From Acetobacter garciniae (GTDB taxonomy: Bacteria > Pseudomonadota > Alphaproteobacteria > Acetobacterales > Acetobacteraceae), in contig NZ_JAFVMH010000002.1 of NCBI RefSeq assembly GCF_017377735.1, positions 558,001 through 622,000 of the forward strand: DNA of 64,000 bases, read 5' to 3'. Shown piece by piece: positions 26,742-35,880 of this stretch. Both the position numbers and the translations under genes were made by a program. How positions within the stretch are numbered: the first letter of the stretch is position 1; every line of letters begins with the position of its first letter. The notes below the pieces were generated by a model. The model ran no database searches and was not told the origin of the DNA. It worked only from the letters and a program-made list of their open reading frames with translations.

Positions 26742-28015
26742 CTGTTCGCGACAAGGTGGTTCACGACATGGCTGTTCACGCATGCGACGTTCTGGTTATC
26801 GGGGGCGGTCCGGCGGGCAGCACGGCGGCAACCCTTCTGGCGCGCGACGGCTACGATGTTGTCATTGTGGAAAAGGACGTGCACCCGCGCTTTCACATCG
26901 GGGAATCCCTGCTGCCGTGCAACCTGCCGATCCTGCGCGACCTGGGCGTGCTGGAGCAGGTCGCGGCCATGGGGGTTTACAAGCCGGGCGCGGAATTTGT
27001 TTCCGATACGGATGAGCGCTGCGTTCCCTTTCCCTTCCGGTATGCCATCGGTGCGAAAACGGACCACGCCTATCAGGTGGTGCGGGCCGATTTCGACGCG
27101 CTTCTCTTCCGCAATGCGGGCCAGCATGGTGCAAAAACCTGTGAGAATACGCGGGTCTTGTCCGTGCAGTTCCAGCCGGGGCAGCGTGCGCGCGTGCTCA
27201 CGTGCGATGGCGCGGGTGTCGAGCAGGCCTATGCCCCCCGCTTCGTGCTGGATGCGTCGGGGCGCGACGGGTTGCTGAGTGCCCAGACGGGGCGGAGACA
27301 GGCGAACAAGAAGAATTCGACCGCCGCGATATTCGGGCATTTCCGAAATGTCCCGCGCCGTGCTGGCGATATGGGGGGGTATATCTCCATTCATCTGGTC
27401 AAGGATGGCTGGTTCTGGATGATCCCCCTGCCTGACGGCGTGATGAGTGTCGGCTTTGTGGGCGACAAGGTGGCTTACCGCGAACACAAGGGCCCCGTGA
27501 TCGACCTGTTCTGGAAAAAGGTCGCTCAGAGCCCAAGTGTTGCCCAGCGGATGCGTGACGCGCAGGCGCTCGCCCCGCTGTCCACCACCAGCAATTATTC
27601 CTACTGCGCGCAAAAGGTCTGGGGGGATGGATATTACCTGATCGGTGATGCTTATGCGTTCCTGGACCCGGTGTTTTCATCGGGCGTGCTGCTGGCCATG
27701 CGCAGTGCGTATCGTGGCGCCAATGTCGCGCGGGCATGGATGCGCGACCCGCTCGAAGGTGCGCGGGTCGCGGTGCGGGCCGAACGCCGGACCCAGCGGG
27801 AAATGCGGCGCATTGCCTGGCTGATCTATCGGATCAACACACCTGTCCTGCGCATGCTGTTTCTGAACCCGCGCAATATCCTGCGCATGCGCGATGCGAT
27901 TATTTCCCTGCTTGCGGGCGATTTTGCAGCGGGCTGGCGTGTCATGGTGCCATTTGGCGCATTCAAGGCCATAGTCGGAATAACGTGGCTGAAGAAAAAA
28001 CTCTTCACGAAATAG
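26738..28015 (+). CDS. Flavin-dependent halogenase-like oxidoreductase
   Basis: The 425-residue protein has an FAD site (VLVIGGGPAGSTAATLL), HIGESLLP, the flavin-halogenase signature GWFWMIP at 224-230 and a Lys in VYKPGAEF (K82) at about the place of the catalytic Lys in phenol-type halogenases. A GDAYAFLDPVFSSGV stretch binds FAD. Xanthomonadins, which are related aryl polyenes, are brominated and their cluster encodes a similar enzyme. Many relatives are plain oxidoreductases, so halogenation remains a hypothesis. The last ~60 residues are basic and hydrophobic and may touch the membrane. It ends 7 bases before repeat copy 2. Confidence 0.8.
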   Translation: MTVRDKVVHDMAVHACDVLVIGGGPAGSTAATLLARDGYDVVIVEKDVHPRFHIGESLLPCNLPILRDLGVLEQVAAMGVYKPGAEFVSDTDERCVPFPFRYAIGAKTDHAYQVVRADFDALLFRNAGQHGAKTCENTRVLSVQFQPGQRARVLTCDGAGVEQAYAPRFVLDASGRDGLLSAQTGRRQANKKNSTAAIFGHFRNVPRRAGDMGGYISIHLVKDGWFWMIPLPDGVMSVGFVGDKVAYREHKGPVIDLFWKKVAQSPSVAQRMRDAQALAPLSTTSNYSYCAQKVWGDGYYLIGDAYAFLDPVFSSGVLLAMRSAYRGANVARAWMRDPLEGARVAVRAERRTQREMRRIAWLIYRINTPVLRMLFLNPRNILRMRDAIISLLAGDFAAGWRVMVPFGAFKAIVGITWLKKKLFTK

Positions 28016-28021
28016 TCTGTA

Positions 28022-28093
28022 GATAAAAGTTTTTGGTGAAGCTTTTTTCAAAAAGCTTAGGGGAATGTCCTCTTTTTGAAAAAAGGCGATACC
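28022..28093 (+). repeat. Dispersed ~70-bp repeat with nested inverted repeats, copy 2
   Basis: The first 38 bases match copy 1 (13122-13159) almost exactly; after a variable spacer the TTTTTGAAAAAAGGCGATACC end returns. It lies 7 bases after the halogenase-like stop and is in the same orientation as copy 1. As a strong hairpin right after the operon it may act as its terminator. Confidence 0.85.
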
Positions 28094-28211
28094 TCGATAA
28101 TCTCCTGCCACGTGCCGCGGGTCATTGCGTGTGATTGGACAATTCCTGCCCCCGGTGCTGGAATGCAGGGTCTGGGTCGGGGGTTTGTTGAATTTTAACA
28201 AGGATTTTTTC

Positions 28212-28577
28212 ATGTCGTTTTCCACGAAGACCGTACGGCTTTCCGCAGTCGCTACCGTTCTGGCACTGCCGCTGGTGGGCTGCGCCAGCCCCGAATGCCA
28301 GAGCAAGCATTATGAATGGGACGCCCCGCGCCGCCCGCTGAGTGCCGCGGTCGAGAATATCCGCCAGCGTACCGGCTGCACGGTAACGGTCGATCCGGAC
28401 CTTCTGACCGGGAAGACGAGTGCTGAAATTCATGGCAACTATCGGCCCCTGCAGGCCACGCGGCATGTTCTGCGTGGTTCGGGGCTGAAGGTCGGGCGGA
28501 CGGAAGGGGGGCTGATCATCGTGGCCCGCCACCCCCAGAAAAGCGGCACCGCCGCATCCCACGAAGACGAAGACTGA
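28212..28577 (+). CDS. Free-standing STN-domain lipoprotein
   Basis: The 121-residue product has a lipoprotein signal (LALPLVGCAS, lipobox Cys at 24) and then a short STN (secretin/TonB N-terminal) domain with the pattern PLSAAVENIRQRTGC ... LLTGKTSAEIHGNY and a final GLIIVARH strand. STN domains usually sit at the N-terminus of TonB-dependent transducers or secretins. Here it is its own gene, about 700 bases before a TonB-dependent receptor without STN. ATG 28212 has an AAGGA site. The role is probably periplasmic signalling or receptor gating. Confidence 0.7.
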   Translation: MSFSTKTVRLSAVATVLALPLVGCASPECQSKHYEWDAPRRPLSAAVENIRQRTGCTVTVDPDLLTGKTSAEIHGNYRPLQATRHVLRGSGLKVGRTEGGLIIVARHPQKSGTAASHEDED

Positions 28578-29279
28578 TCCCACCCGTTCGCGCATGTCGC
28601 TCGACCGGCGATATGCGCGAAGTCGGCTGGACGTATTTCCCGCCCCCCGGTCCGGATGCCATTAAGGGCACGGGCAAACCCTGCCGCAAAAGACCCGCGC
28701 GCCGAGCGTTCGGACAGGCCGGGCGATGCCCCGTGCTAATCTCAAGCAGCGTTAAGACATAAAAACCTGCGGGTTGCGCAAGCAAACGCAGCGAGATGCC
28801 GGTTTGTTCTTTCTGGCCGAATGTGCGGAACGAGCGGCCGTGGCGTGTTCTGTCGTCCTGAAGTCCCGGATCACGGGTCCGAGCATACCGCATTCTTCCC
28901 CCCGAACACGTATTCGTCATGACAGTGGCCTTCGGGCAAATGGCGGCACGAAGCCTATGGGCAAGAGCTTGATTTATTTGTAATGAAAGCGGAACGATAT
29001 GGGCTTGGGGCCAGTCCCGCATGGTGGGTGAGAGAAACGGCCCGCCATGCCCAATGGCGGGGCGCAGGCAGGGTGTGGCTTTGTGGATGAGCGGGAAAAA
29101 GGGGTGCAAGACAGTATGAAAAACCTGTCATGCCGGTGGTCTGGTGCCCAAGGCCCGTTTCGGTCGCGGACGCGGTCGATTTCGGAATAGTAATATAACT
29201 TTTTGTGGCAAGAAAAAAGACGCGTCTGAGAGACATTCTGTGCAAGATAAAGAATATTACGTTTCGTTAGAGAAATGGA
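28578..29279. other. Long intergenic leader between STN gene and TonB receptor gene
   Basis: I find no convincing coding frame in these 702 bases; a leftward open frame from 29109 is antisense-like in composition. The last ~90 bases turn AT-rich (GAATAGTAATATAACTTTTTG and AAGATAAAGAATATTACG), fitting a promoter and leader for the receptor. No clear Fur box or riboswitch was recognised. Confidence 0.45.
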
Positions 29280-31736
29280 ATGGCAAAGGGCTCGCTTAGC
29301 TATTGGAAAGGGCAGGGCAGAATGATTTTTTCACTGTTTCGGCGTTCACTGTCCGGTTCGCGGTCATACCGGACATATGAACCGCTTTTTTGTGGCTTGA
29401 TTCTGTGTTCGACGGCATCCTGGGTCGCGCCGGCCGCCTATGGCGCGACCGCGACAAAGGACGCGAGCACCGCGGAAACAGCCCACCCCGTTGCAGGGGC
29501 CCCGGCCAAGTCGACAAAGCGTGCGAAGGCGCCCCAGAGTATCAATGCCGGTGCCGCCGAGGAAATGAGGGTACGCGGCCGACGCGAAACCCATGCCGCC
29601 CAGACGATCGTGACCATGAAGACGTTTGCCAACGCGGTGCCCGGCACCAGTGTCATGAAGGCCCTGGAGCAGGTGCCCGGTGTCATGTTCGCAACCGATG
29701 ACGCGCAGGGCCTGGACCCCTCGGGCACCCAGTTGATGATGCACGGGTTCGACCAGACCCAGATCGGCTTTACGCTCGACGGTGTTCCCCTGGGTGAGAC
29801 GGGGTACCGCAACTATAACGGTCTGAACGTCTACCAGGCCGCGTCGTCGGAAAATATCTCGCAGATCGAAGTGTCGCAGGCGGCGGGCGCGCTTTCCATG
29901 CCCAGCACCAACAGCCTGGGTGGCGGTATCGAAATCCGCACGCGCGATCCGTCCCACAAGGCGGGGGGATATATCTCCCAGACCTTTGGCAGCTATAATA
30001 TGTTCCACACCTTCATCCGCGCGGACAGTGGCGACCTGACGCCCTCGGGCACGCGGTTTTTCGTGTCCTACATGCGCAATGACGGTGACAAGTGGAAAGG
30101 CTATGGCGACCAGTTCGTGCAGCAGGTCAACGCCAAGTTCCTGCAACCGATCGGTGAAAACAGCAGTGTTTCCGTCTTTTTCGACTGGTCCAATCTTGCG
30201 CAATACGCCTATCAGGCTGAATCGCTGGAGATGATCAACAAGCTCGGCTCGCGGGTGGATTATTATTACCCGGACTATCATTCGGCCTATCTGGCCGCGC
30301 AGGGGGTTTATTCCCATCATGAAAACCTTGTCAGCGATGCCAAGGACGTTTCGTGGTATACCGGCACGACTGCCGAGACGGATTACCTGGGCGGGCTGAA
30401 CCTGCATTTGCAGATGACGGATAATTTGCGGTGGAACACGGTCATTTACGGCCACGGCGAAAAATCCGCCACCGAATGGTCCGACCCTTATCTGGCGTCA
30501 CCCGGTACGGGTGCGCCCCTGTCCGAAATCGTTAAGATGCCGCAGATCGAGCGTTTCGGCCTGACCAGCAACGTGGAATACGATATCGACAAACATCATA
30601 TGCGTGCGGGCGTATGGTATGAAAACAACAAATATATCAGCAATATGTACGGCTACGACGATCCGGTATGGGCGCCGGGCGTGCAGCCCAACCCCTATCG
30701 GAGCTGGAAAAACCCGTTCGCGGAACTGTGGGGCCAGACCTACAACACCAACACGTTCGTCGGGTTTATCGAGGATTCCTGGCGGCCGGTGGATTCCCTG
30801 ATCCTGCATGCCGGTTTCAAATCCATGCTCAGCACCACGCGCGTTTCCGCCACGGGGAACACCCCCTCCTATACGGGCACGGACCAGCTTGCCGGGGGTG
30901 TGGGCCTGACGGCGGAAGATGCCTTTTTGCCGCATTTCAGCGCCGAATGGCATTTCCTGACCTATAACAGCCTGTTCTTCGACGTTTCCAAGAACATGCG
31001 CAGCTACCCCGAAAGCGGCTACCATCTGGCAGCCTCCCCCTTCGCGGTCTCGCAGGAGGCGTTCGACAATGCCCGCAGCAGCATCAAACCTGAAAAGGAC
31101 TGGGTGTATTCGGTCGGCTGGCGCTTCAATCATCCGATCGTTTCGGCGTCCGTGATCGGTTACCACGTCGACTTCTCAAACCGTCTGCAAGCCAGTGTCA
31201 CGGGGTCTTCGATCGATCCGGTGACAACGGTCATGAACGTGGGTGGTGTGACGATGAACGGGGTGGATGCCGGTGTGACGGTGCGGCCGATCAAGGGGCT
31301 GAGCATTTTCAACTCGATCAGCTACAACCATTCGACATATGACAACAATCTCAACCAGGTCGGGACCATCTATCCCATCAAGGGCAAGAAGGTCATCGAT
31401 TATCCGCAGCTTATGTACAAGACGAGTGCGACATACGAATACCGTCATGCCAGCGTGCACCTGGATGTCAATTATGTCGGTCGTCGGCCGCTCAGCTACC
31501 TGAACGATACCTCGGTACCGGGATATTGGCTGGCCACGCTTGGCGCCAAATATGACTTTGGCGACCTGTGGCATCTCAAGGGGTTGACCGCGTCCTTCAA
31601 TATCAACAACCTGTTCAATACAACCTATGTTTCCATGATGGGCGGGCAGGGCGGCAGCCCGATGTCGGGCGATTACCAGACCCTGCTGATGGGTGCGCCG
31701 CGCATGTTCTTCGGAACCATCAGCACCGGTTTCTGA
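29280..31736 (+). CDS. TonB-dependent outer-membrane receptor
   Basis: The 818-residue protein has a long signal region (ending near PAAYGA), a plug domain from about 110 to 230 (ALEQVPGVMF, GTQLMMHGF, FTLDGVPLGE, LGGGIEIRT) and a beta-barrel ending in GTISTGF with the terminal Phe expected for outer-membrane insertion. It imports a scarce large nutrient with TonB energy. ATG 29322, after an AGGGCAG site, is a good alternative start and gives a shorter signal. It lacks the STN domain. The permease and degradation genes follow after 52 bases, so the ligand is probably the same compound, not iron by default. Confidence 0.88.
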   Translation: MAKGSLSYWKGQGRMIFSLFRRSLSGSRSYRTYEPLFCGLILCSTASWVAPAAYGATATKDASTAETAHPVAGAPAKSTKRAKAPQSINAGAAEEMRVRGRRETHAAQTIVTMKTFANAVPGTSVMKALEQVPGVMFATDDAQGLDPSGTQLMMHGFDQTQIGFTLDGVPLGETGYRNYNGLNVYQAASSENISQIEVSQAAGALSMPSTNSLGGGIEIRTRDPSHKAGGYISQTFGSYNMFHTFIRADSGDLTPSGTRFFVSYMRNDGDKWKGYGDQFVQQVNAKFLQPIGENSSVSVFFDWSNLAQYAYQAESLEMINKLGSRVDYYYPDYHSAYLAAQGVYSHHENLVSDAKDVSWYTGTTAETDYLGGLNLHLQMTDNLRWNTVIYGHGEKSATEWSDPYLASPGTGAPLSEIVKMPQIERFGLTSNVEYDIDKHHMRAGVWYENNKYISNMYGYDDPVWAPGVQPNPYRSWKNPFAELWGQTYNTNTFVGFIEDSWRPVDSLILHAGFKSMLSTTRVSATGNTPSYTGTDQLAGGVGLTAEDAFLPHFSAEWHFLTYNSLFFDVSKNMRSYPESGYHLAASPFAVSQEAFDNARSSIKPEKDWVYSVGWRFNHPIVSASVIGYHVDFSNRLQASVTGSSIDPVTTVMNVGGVTMNGVDAGVTVRPIKGLSIFNSISYNHSTYDNNLNQVGTIYPIKGKKVIDYPQLMYKTSATYEYRHASVHLDVNYVGRRPLSYLNDTSVPGYWLATLGAKYDFGDLWHLKGLTASFNINNLFNTTYVSMMGGQGGSPMSGDYQTLLMGAPRMFFGTISTGF

Positions 31737-31788
31737 ACATGATGCGCAAGGGGGCGGCCATGCAGGGTCCAACACGGCAGGCGGCAGC

Positions 31789-33195
31789 ATGAACGGATCG
31801 CAGACAACGCAGGCCCCCGCCACAGGCCATGTCGGTGGTGGGGAAGACCTGGTCGAGCAGTACGGCATTCAGCCGATCCCGCTTGCGGACAGGGCTTCCA
31901 CCCTTGGGGCCGTGGCTGTCATCTTCTTCAATATCTGCCTCAACCCCGGTGCCATCATGCGCGCCGGGCTTTCCGTGTGTGCGGGCCTGCCCTATCTGTG
32001 GGCTGTGGGCGTGCAGGTGCTCGGCACGTTCAGTGCGGCCATATTCTGCATTGTTCTTGCGCGGATCGGGTGCGACTATGGCATTCCCGGCCAGGTTGCG
32101 ACCCGTTCGGCCTTTGGGGTCATGGGGGCGCGTTATTTCTGTTCCCTGACACGGGTTCTTGCCTCCATCTACAATTTCGCGTTTCAGAATCTGGTGGGCT
32201 GCCTGTCCATACAGGAATTCGTCCGGCTGACGACCGGGCACACCGTATCGCTGACGGTGTTCGCTGTCCTGTTCGGTTGTGCGCAGGCCCTTGTGGGTAT
32301 TTTCGGTTTTCGGGTTCTCAAGAACCTGTCCGGCCTGGCCACGCCCATCAAGGTTGGCATCATATTTTTCCTGATGACCCGACTTCCCCTAGGGTCGCTG
32401 TCATTGACCGCCCAGCCCATGACGGGGGTTATCGTCTGGCCGTCCTGGCTGCTGATTGCAACCTGGGTCGATGTCTATGCCAGCGTGTGGATGACCCTTG
32501 CACCCGATGCCGCCGACTTTACCCGGCATATGAAAAGCCGACGCGGCCTGTACCTGACCATGACGCTGTCGATTATTGCCGGCAGCCTGCTGGCTTCGGC
32601 CTTCGGGGCGCTGGGCCCGGCGCTGAGTGCAGGCAAGGACGCCAACGTGTTGAGCGTGGTCATGGATGGCGGGGCGGGGTTTCGGACGAACTGCCTTGTC
32701 ATATTGCTGGTCGTTTTCGACAACTGGACGATCAATGCACTTAATGTGTACACATCCGGCTTGTCGCTGTGCAACCTGCTGCCGCGTATCAGCCGGTTAT
32801 TTGCGACCATTATCGTCGCCGTTCTGGGGCTGACCCTTTCCATGCTGGGCAATGCCCTTTCGGACCTGGTGCAGTTCCATGCCTGGATCGGCACGATCTT
32901 CGCGCCCGTGACGGGTGTGCTGATCGCGGATTACCTGGTCGTGCGTCGGCAGGCGCTGGACGTGCCGGCCCTGTACACGCGGCACGGCCAGTATTGGTAC
33001 ACTGTGGGGTTCAACCCCCGGGCCATCGCGGCTGTGGCGGTCGGGGTCGTGGTTTTTCGTTTCCTGCCTGAAAGCACATTGCGCCCCCTGGCCTGTTTCC
33101 TGATTGTCGCCCTGTGTTATCTGGCACTGTGCCTGGCGGCCCGCCGTGGGGCAGGGCAGGGCGGTCTTGCGGATGGTCTGCATGCCCCGCGATGA
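31789..33195 (+). CDS. NCS1-family nucleobase/hydantoin-type permease
   Basis: The 468-residue, roughly 12-segment protein matches the NCS1 (cytosine/purine/allantoin/hydantoin) permeases: PIPLADRASTLGAVAVIFFN, a GIPGQVATRSAFGVMGARYF loop and a DNWTINALNVYTSGL region in helix 8. It imports a small nitrogen heterocycle or related compound across the inner membrane. ATG 31789 gives the family N-terminus; the frame is open further upstream into the receptor. Its end overlaps the next transporter start by 14 bases. Confidence 0.85.
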   Translation: MNGSQTTQAPATGHVGGGEDLVEQYGIQPIPLADRASTLGAVAVIFFNICLNPGAIMRAGLSVCAGLPYLWAVGVQVLGTFSAAIFCIVLARIGCDYGIPGQVATRSAFGVMGARYFCSLTRVLASIYNFAFQNLVGCLSIQEFVRLTTGHTVSLTVFAVLFGCAQALVGIFGFRVLKNLSGLATPIKVGIIFFLMTRLPLGSLSLTAQPMTGVIVWPSWLLIATWVDVYASVWMTLAPDAADFTRHMKSRRGLYLTMTLSIIAGSLLASAFGALGPALSAGKDANVLSVVMDGGAGFRTNCLVILLVVFDNWTINALNVYTSGLSLCNLLPRISRLFATIIVAVLGLTLSMLGNALSDLVQFHAWIGTIFAPVTGVLIADYLVVRRQALDVPALYTRHGQYWYTVGFNPRAIAAVAVGVVVFRFLPESTLRPLACFLIVALCYLALCLAARRGAGQGGLADGLHAPR

Positions 33196-34450
33196 AAACA
33201 GGCTTTTCCAGGCCATCAACAGGCGTATCCTCCCGCCCCTTTTCGCGGCCTATCTGCTCAATTCCATAGATCGCGCCAATATCTCCTTCGCGTCATTGCG
33301 TATCCTGCACCATTATCGTCTGAGCGGGGCGGATTTCGGATGGATCGGCGGAATTTTCTTCATAGGCTACGTGCTGTTCCAGGTTCCGGCCTCGATTCTG
33401 GCCCTGCGTGTCGGCCTGCGTCCGTTTCTGGGCATTATCATGGTGGCCTGGGGGCTGTTTTCGGCCCTGATGTGCTGTGTTGACAGCAAGCTGGGCTTTT
33501 ATACCTGCCGCTTCCTGCTGGGTGTGTGCGAAGCAGGGTTCGCGCCGTGCTGTTTCCATTATCTGTCCTGCTGGTATCCGCCGCATCGCATTACCCGGGC
33601 CCTGACTTTTCAGCAGATATCCGCCCCCCTTGCCGCCGTGATCGGCGGCCCGCTATCCGGGGCGATCATGTCCGGCATGGACGGTGTGTGGGGGCAGGCC
33701 GGGTGGCGGTGGATGTTCCTGCTCGAAGGGCTGCCCGCCGTCGTGCTGGGGGTGATCGTCATGGCAACACTGCCTGAAAACCCCGAAAGTGCCCAATGGC
33801 TCACCCCGGAGGAACGGCAGGCCCTTGCCGCACACCATGATGCGCCGGTGGTGCGGGGCGGTCGCGTTTCAGCGCGTGCGCTTGCCATTCCGGCGGTGTT
33901 CTATTTCAGCCTTATTACCGGCATGTACGCGGTCAATCTGTGGCTGCCACAGATTATCGCAGCGCATGACGGCGTTGGCCTGATGGCGACAGGCTGGCTC
34001 TATGCCGTGCCTTATGCGGCTGCCATGATCGCCATGCTGCTTTTCACGCATTCCCACGAGCGTATGCGGTGCGGTGCGTGGGGGCTTGCCGCCGCCCTGG
34101 CCCTTGCCTGTTCCACAACTGCGGGAGCGGGGCTTGCGATACAGATGGCAAGCCTAGCCTGCGCCATGGCGGCGCTGTATGTTGCCTACACCATGTTCTG
34201 GGCTGCAACGATCAACCAGGGGCGGTCCGGGCCGGGGGCGGTGGCGTTTGCCGCCGTCAACGCTTTTGGTCTGCTGGGCGGTGTCACGGGGCCGGTTATC
34301 GTGGGGCATCTCAAGGACATGACGGGCACCACCGGCACGGGCTTGCGGGCGATCGCGCTGCTGATTGTCCTAACCGCCCTGTTATATGCCCTGCTGCGCC
34401 CGGGCGCGCGTCGGGCCACTTTTTCCCCACAGGAGCCCTCCCCCTCATGA
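33182..34450 (+). CDS. MFS transporter, anion:cation symporter-like
   Basis: The 422-residue protein has 12 predicted membrane segments and the ACS/phthalate-type pattern near the start (YLLNSIDRANISFASL) and in loop 2-3, with the conserved RFLLGVCEAGFAP in helix 4. Members carry organic anions such as tartrate or glucarate. It would be a second uptake or an efflux step for the same pathway. The start overlaps the NCS1 gene and the stop overlaps the amidase start (ATGA). Confidence 0.85.
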   Translation: MPRDENRLFQAINRRILPPLFAAYLLNSIDRANISFASLRILHHYRLSGADFGWIGGIFFIGYVLFQVPASILALRVGLRPFLGIIMVAWGLFSALMCCVDSKLGFYTCRFLLGVCEAGFAPCCFHYLSCWYPPHRITRALTFQQISAPLAAVIGGPLSGAIMSGMDGVWGQAGWRWMFLLEGLPAVVLGVIVMATLPENPESAQWLTPEERQALAAHHDAPVVRGGRVSARALAIPAVFYFSLITGMYAVNLWLPQIIAAHDGVGLMATGWLYAVPYAAAMIAMLLFTHSHERMRCGAWGLAAALALACSTTAGAGLAIQMASLACAMAALYVAYTMFWAATINQGRSGPGAVAFAAVNAFGLLGGVTGPVIVGHLKDMTGTTGTGLRAIALLIVLTALLYALLRPGARRATFSPQEPSPS

Positions 34451-35880
34451 CCGATGCTCTCTGGCGCTGGAGTGCCACCCGGCTTGCCACCGCCATTCGC
34501 GCGCGTGACGTGTCCTGCGTGGAGGTCATGACCTCCGTCCTGGGCCGGGTGCGGGCAGTCAATCCCCGCATCAACGCCTTGCCCGAGGTGCTGGCGGATG
34601 CGGCTCTTGAGGCAGCACGCCGGGCGGATGGCGCCGTCCTTTCCGGTATCGACCTGCCGCCGCTGCATGGCGTCCCGCTCAGCATCAAGCTCAATATCGA
34701 TCAGCAGGGATGTGCGACCTCCAACGGAGCCGTCGCCCTGAAAGACCGCATCGCGGCCCATGACGCGCCGGTCGTGGCCCTGCTGCGCCGGGCCGGAGCC
34801 ATTCCATTCGCGCGCGCCAATGTGGCCGAATTTTCAATGCGCTGGGACAGCGACTGCGCCCTGCATGGGCGTGTCGTCAATCCGTGGAACGCCGCCTATA
34901 CCGCCGGTGGGTCCAGCAGCGGGTCGGCGGCGGCGGTCGCGTGCGGGCTGGGGCCTGCCAGTATCGGCAATGACAACGGTGGTTCGATCCGTTACCCCGC
35001 CCTTGCCTGCGGTGTCGTGGGGCTGCGGCCGACACCGGGGCTGGTTCCATTTTTCAACGACACCGACACCGCCGAACGCGGCATGATCGGGCAGATGACG
35101 AACGTCAACGGACCGATCGCGCGCGAGGTGGAGGATGCCCGGCTGATCTTCAGCGCGATCCGGCGCGAAACCCCCGAAGATCCGCTTGGCATTCCGGCAG
35201 GTCCGATCCCGTCCACCCCGCCGGCCCGGACACCGGTGGCACTGTTTACGGGTGAGGCGGCAGGCTTTACCCCCGCACCGCGGGTGCGCGCCGCCCTGCT
35301 GGCCGCGGCACGCCGTCTTGAAGCTGCGGGCTACGTGGTGGAGGAAGTAACACCCCCCTGTTTCGCGGAAGCGGCGGAACTGTGGTGCAACCTGACTTAT
35401 GACGACCGGCACCGGGGTGGTTTCGATGCGCTGCTTCAGGCGGGCAGCCCTGCCGTGAAGACGCTGATCGGTTATATCCAGCAGCATTTTCCCCCGCGTG
35501 ACGCGGCGGCAAGTCTGGCAGGCTTTGCCCGCAGGCTTGGCATATTAAGGGAATGGCGCGCCTTTCTTGCGCGTTGGCCGCTTCTTCTCATGCCCGTGTC
35601 CTGGGACGATCCCATCCATCCGGATGCGGATATCGTATCAGTCGATGGGCTGGCGGCACTTGTCCGCGCGCAAAGCCCTTTGCTGGCGACATCGCTTCTG
35701 GGCTTGCCCAGTGTCGCGGTTCCCGTCGCACTGGCACCTGACTATGGGGACGGCCTGCCGGCCGGGGTCCAGATCGTGGCCTGGCGGTACCGCGAAAACT
35801 GCTGCCTGGATGCGGCCACCCATGTGCGCGCACCCATCCACTTTCCCTTTGCCGATCCTTATGCCGCAGACATGCCATGA
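34447..35880 (+). CDS. Amidase-signature family amidohydrolase
   Basis: The 477-residue enzyme shows the amidase-signature triad Lys-Ser-Ser: K81 (PLSIKLNID), the cis-Ser in AGGSSSGS (156-158) and the nucleophile S180 in NDNGGSIRYPA. The usual TDTGGSIR is changed to NDNGGSIR. It hydrolyses an amide, possibly the imported compound. It is coupled by ATGA overlaps to the MFS transporter and the M81 gene. Confidence 0.87.
   Translation: MTDALWRWSATRLATAIRARDVSCVEVMTSVLGRVRAVNPRINALPEVLADAALEAARRADGAVLSGIDLPPLHGVPLSIKLNIDQQGCATSNGAVALKDRIAAHDAPVVALLRRAGAIPFARANVAEFSMRWDSDCALHGRVVNPWNAAYTAGGSSSGSAAAVACGLGPASIGNDNGGSIRYPALACGVVGLRPTPGLVPFFNDTDTAERGMIGQMTNVNGPIAREVEDARLIFSAIRRETPEDPLGIPAGPIPSTPPARTPVALFTGEAAGFTPAPRVRAALLAAARRLEAAGYVVEEVTPPCFAEAAELWCNLTYDDRHRGGFDALLQAGSPAVKTLIGYIQQHFPPRDAAASLAGFARRLGILREWRAFLARWPLLLMPVSWDDPIHPDADIVSVDGLAALVRAQSPLLATSLLGLPSVAVPVALAPDYGDGLPAGVQIVAWRYRENCCLDAATHVRAPIHFPFADPYAADMP

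Noticed and set aside
28516..29109. Leftward 197-codon frame between the STN gene and the TonB receptor
   Set aside because: Low-complexity composition, overlaps the end of the STN gene and shows no motif.
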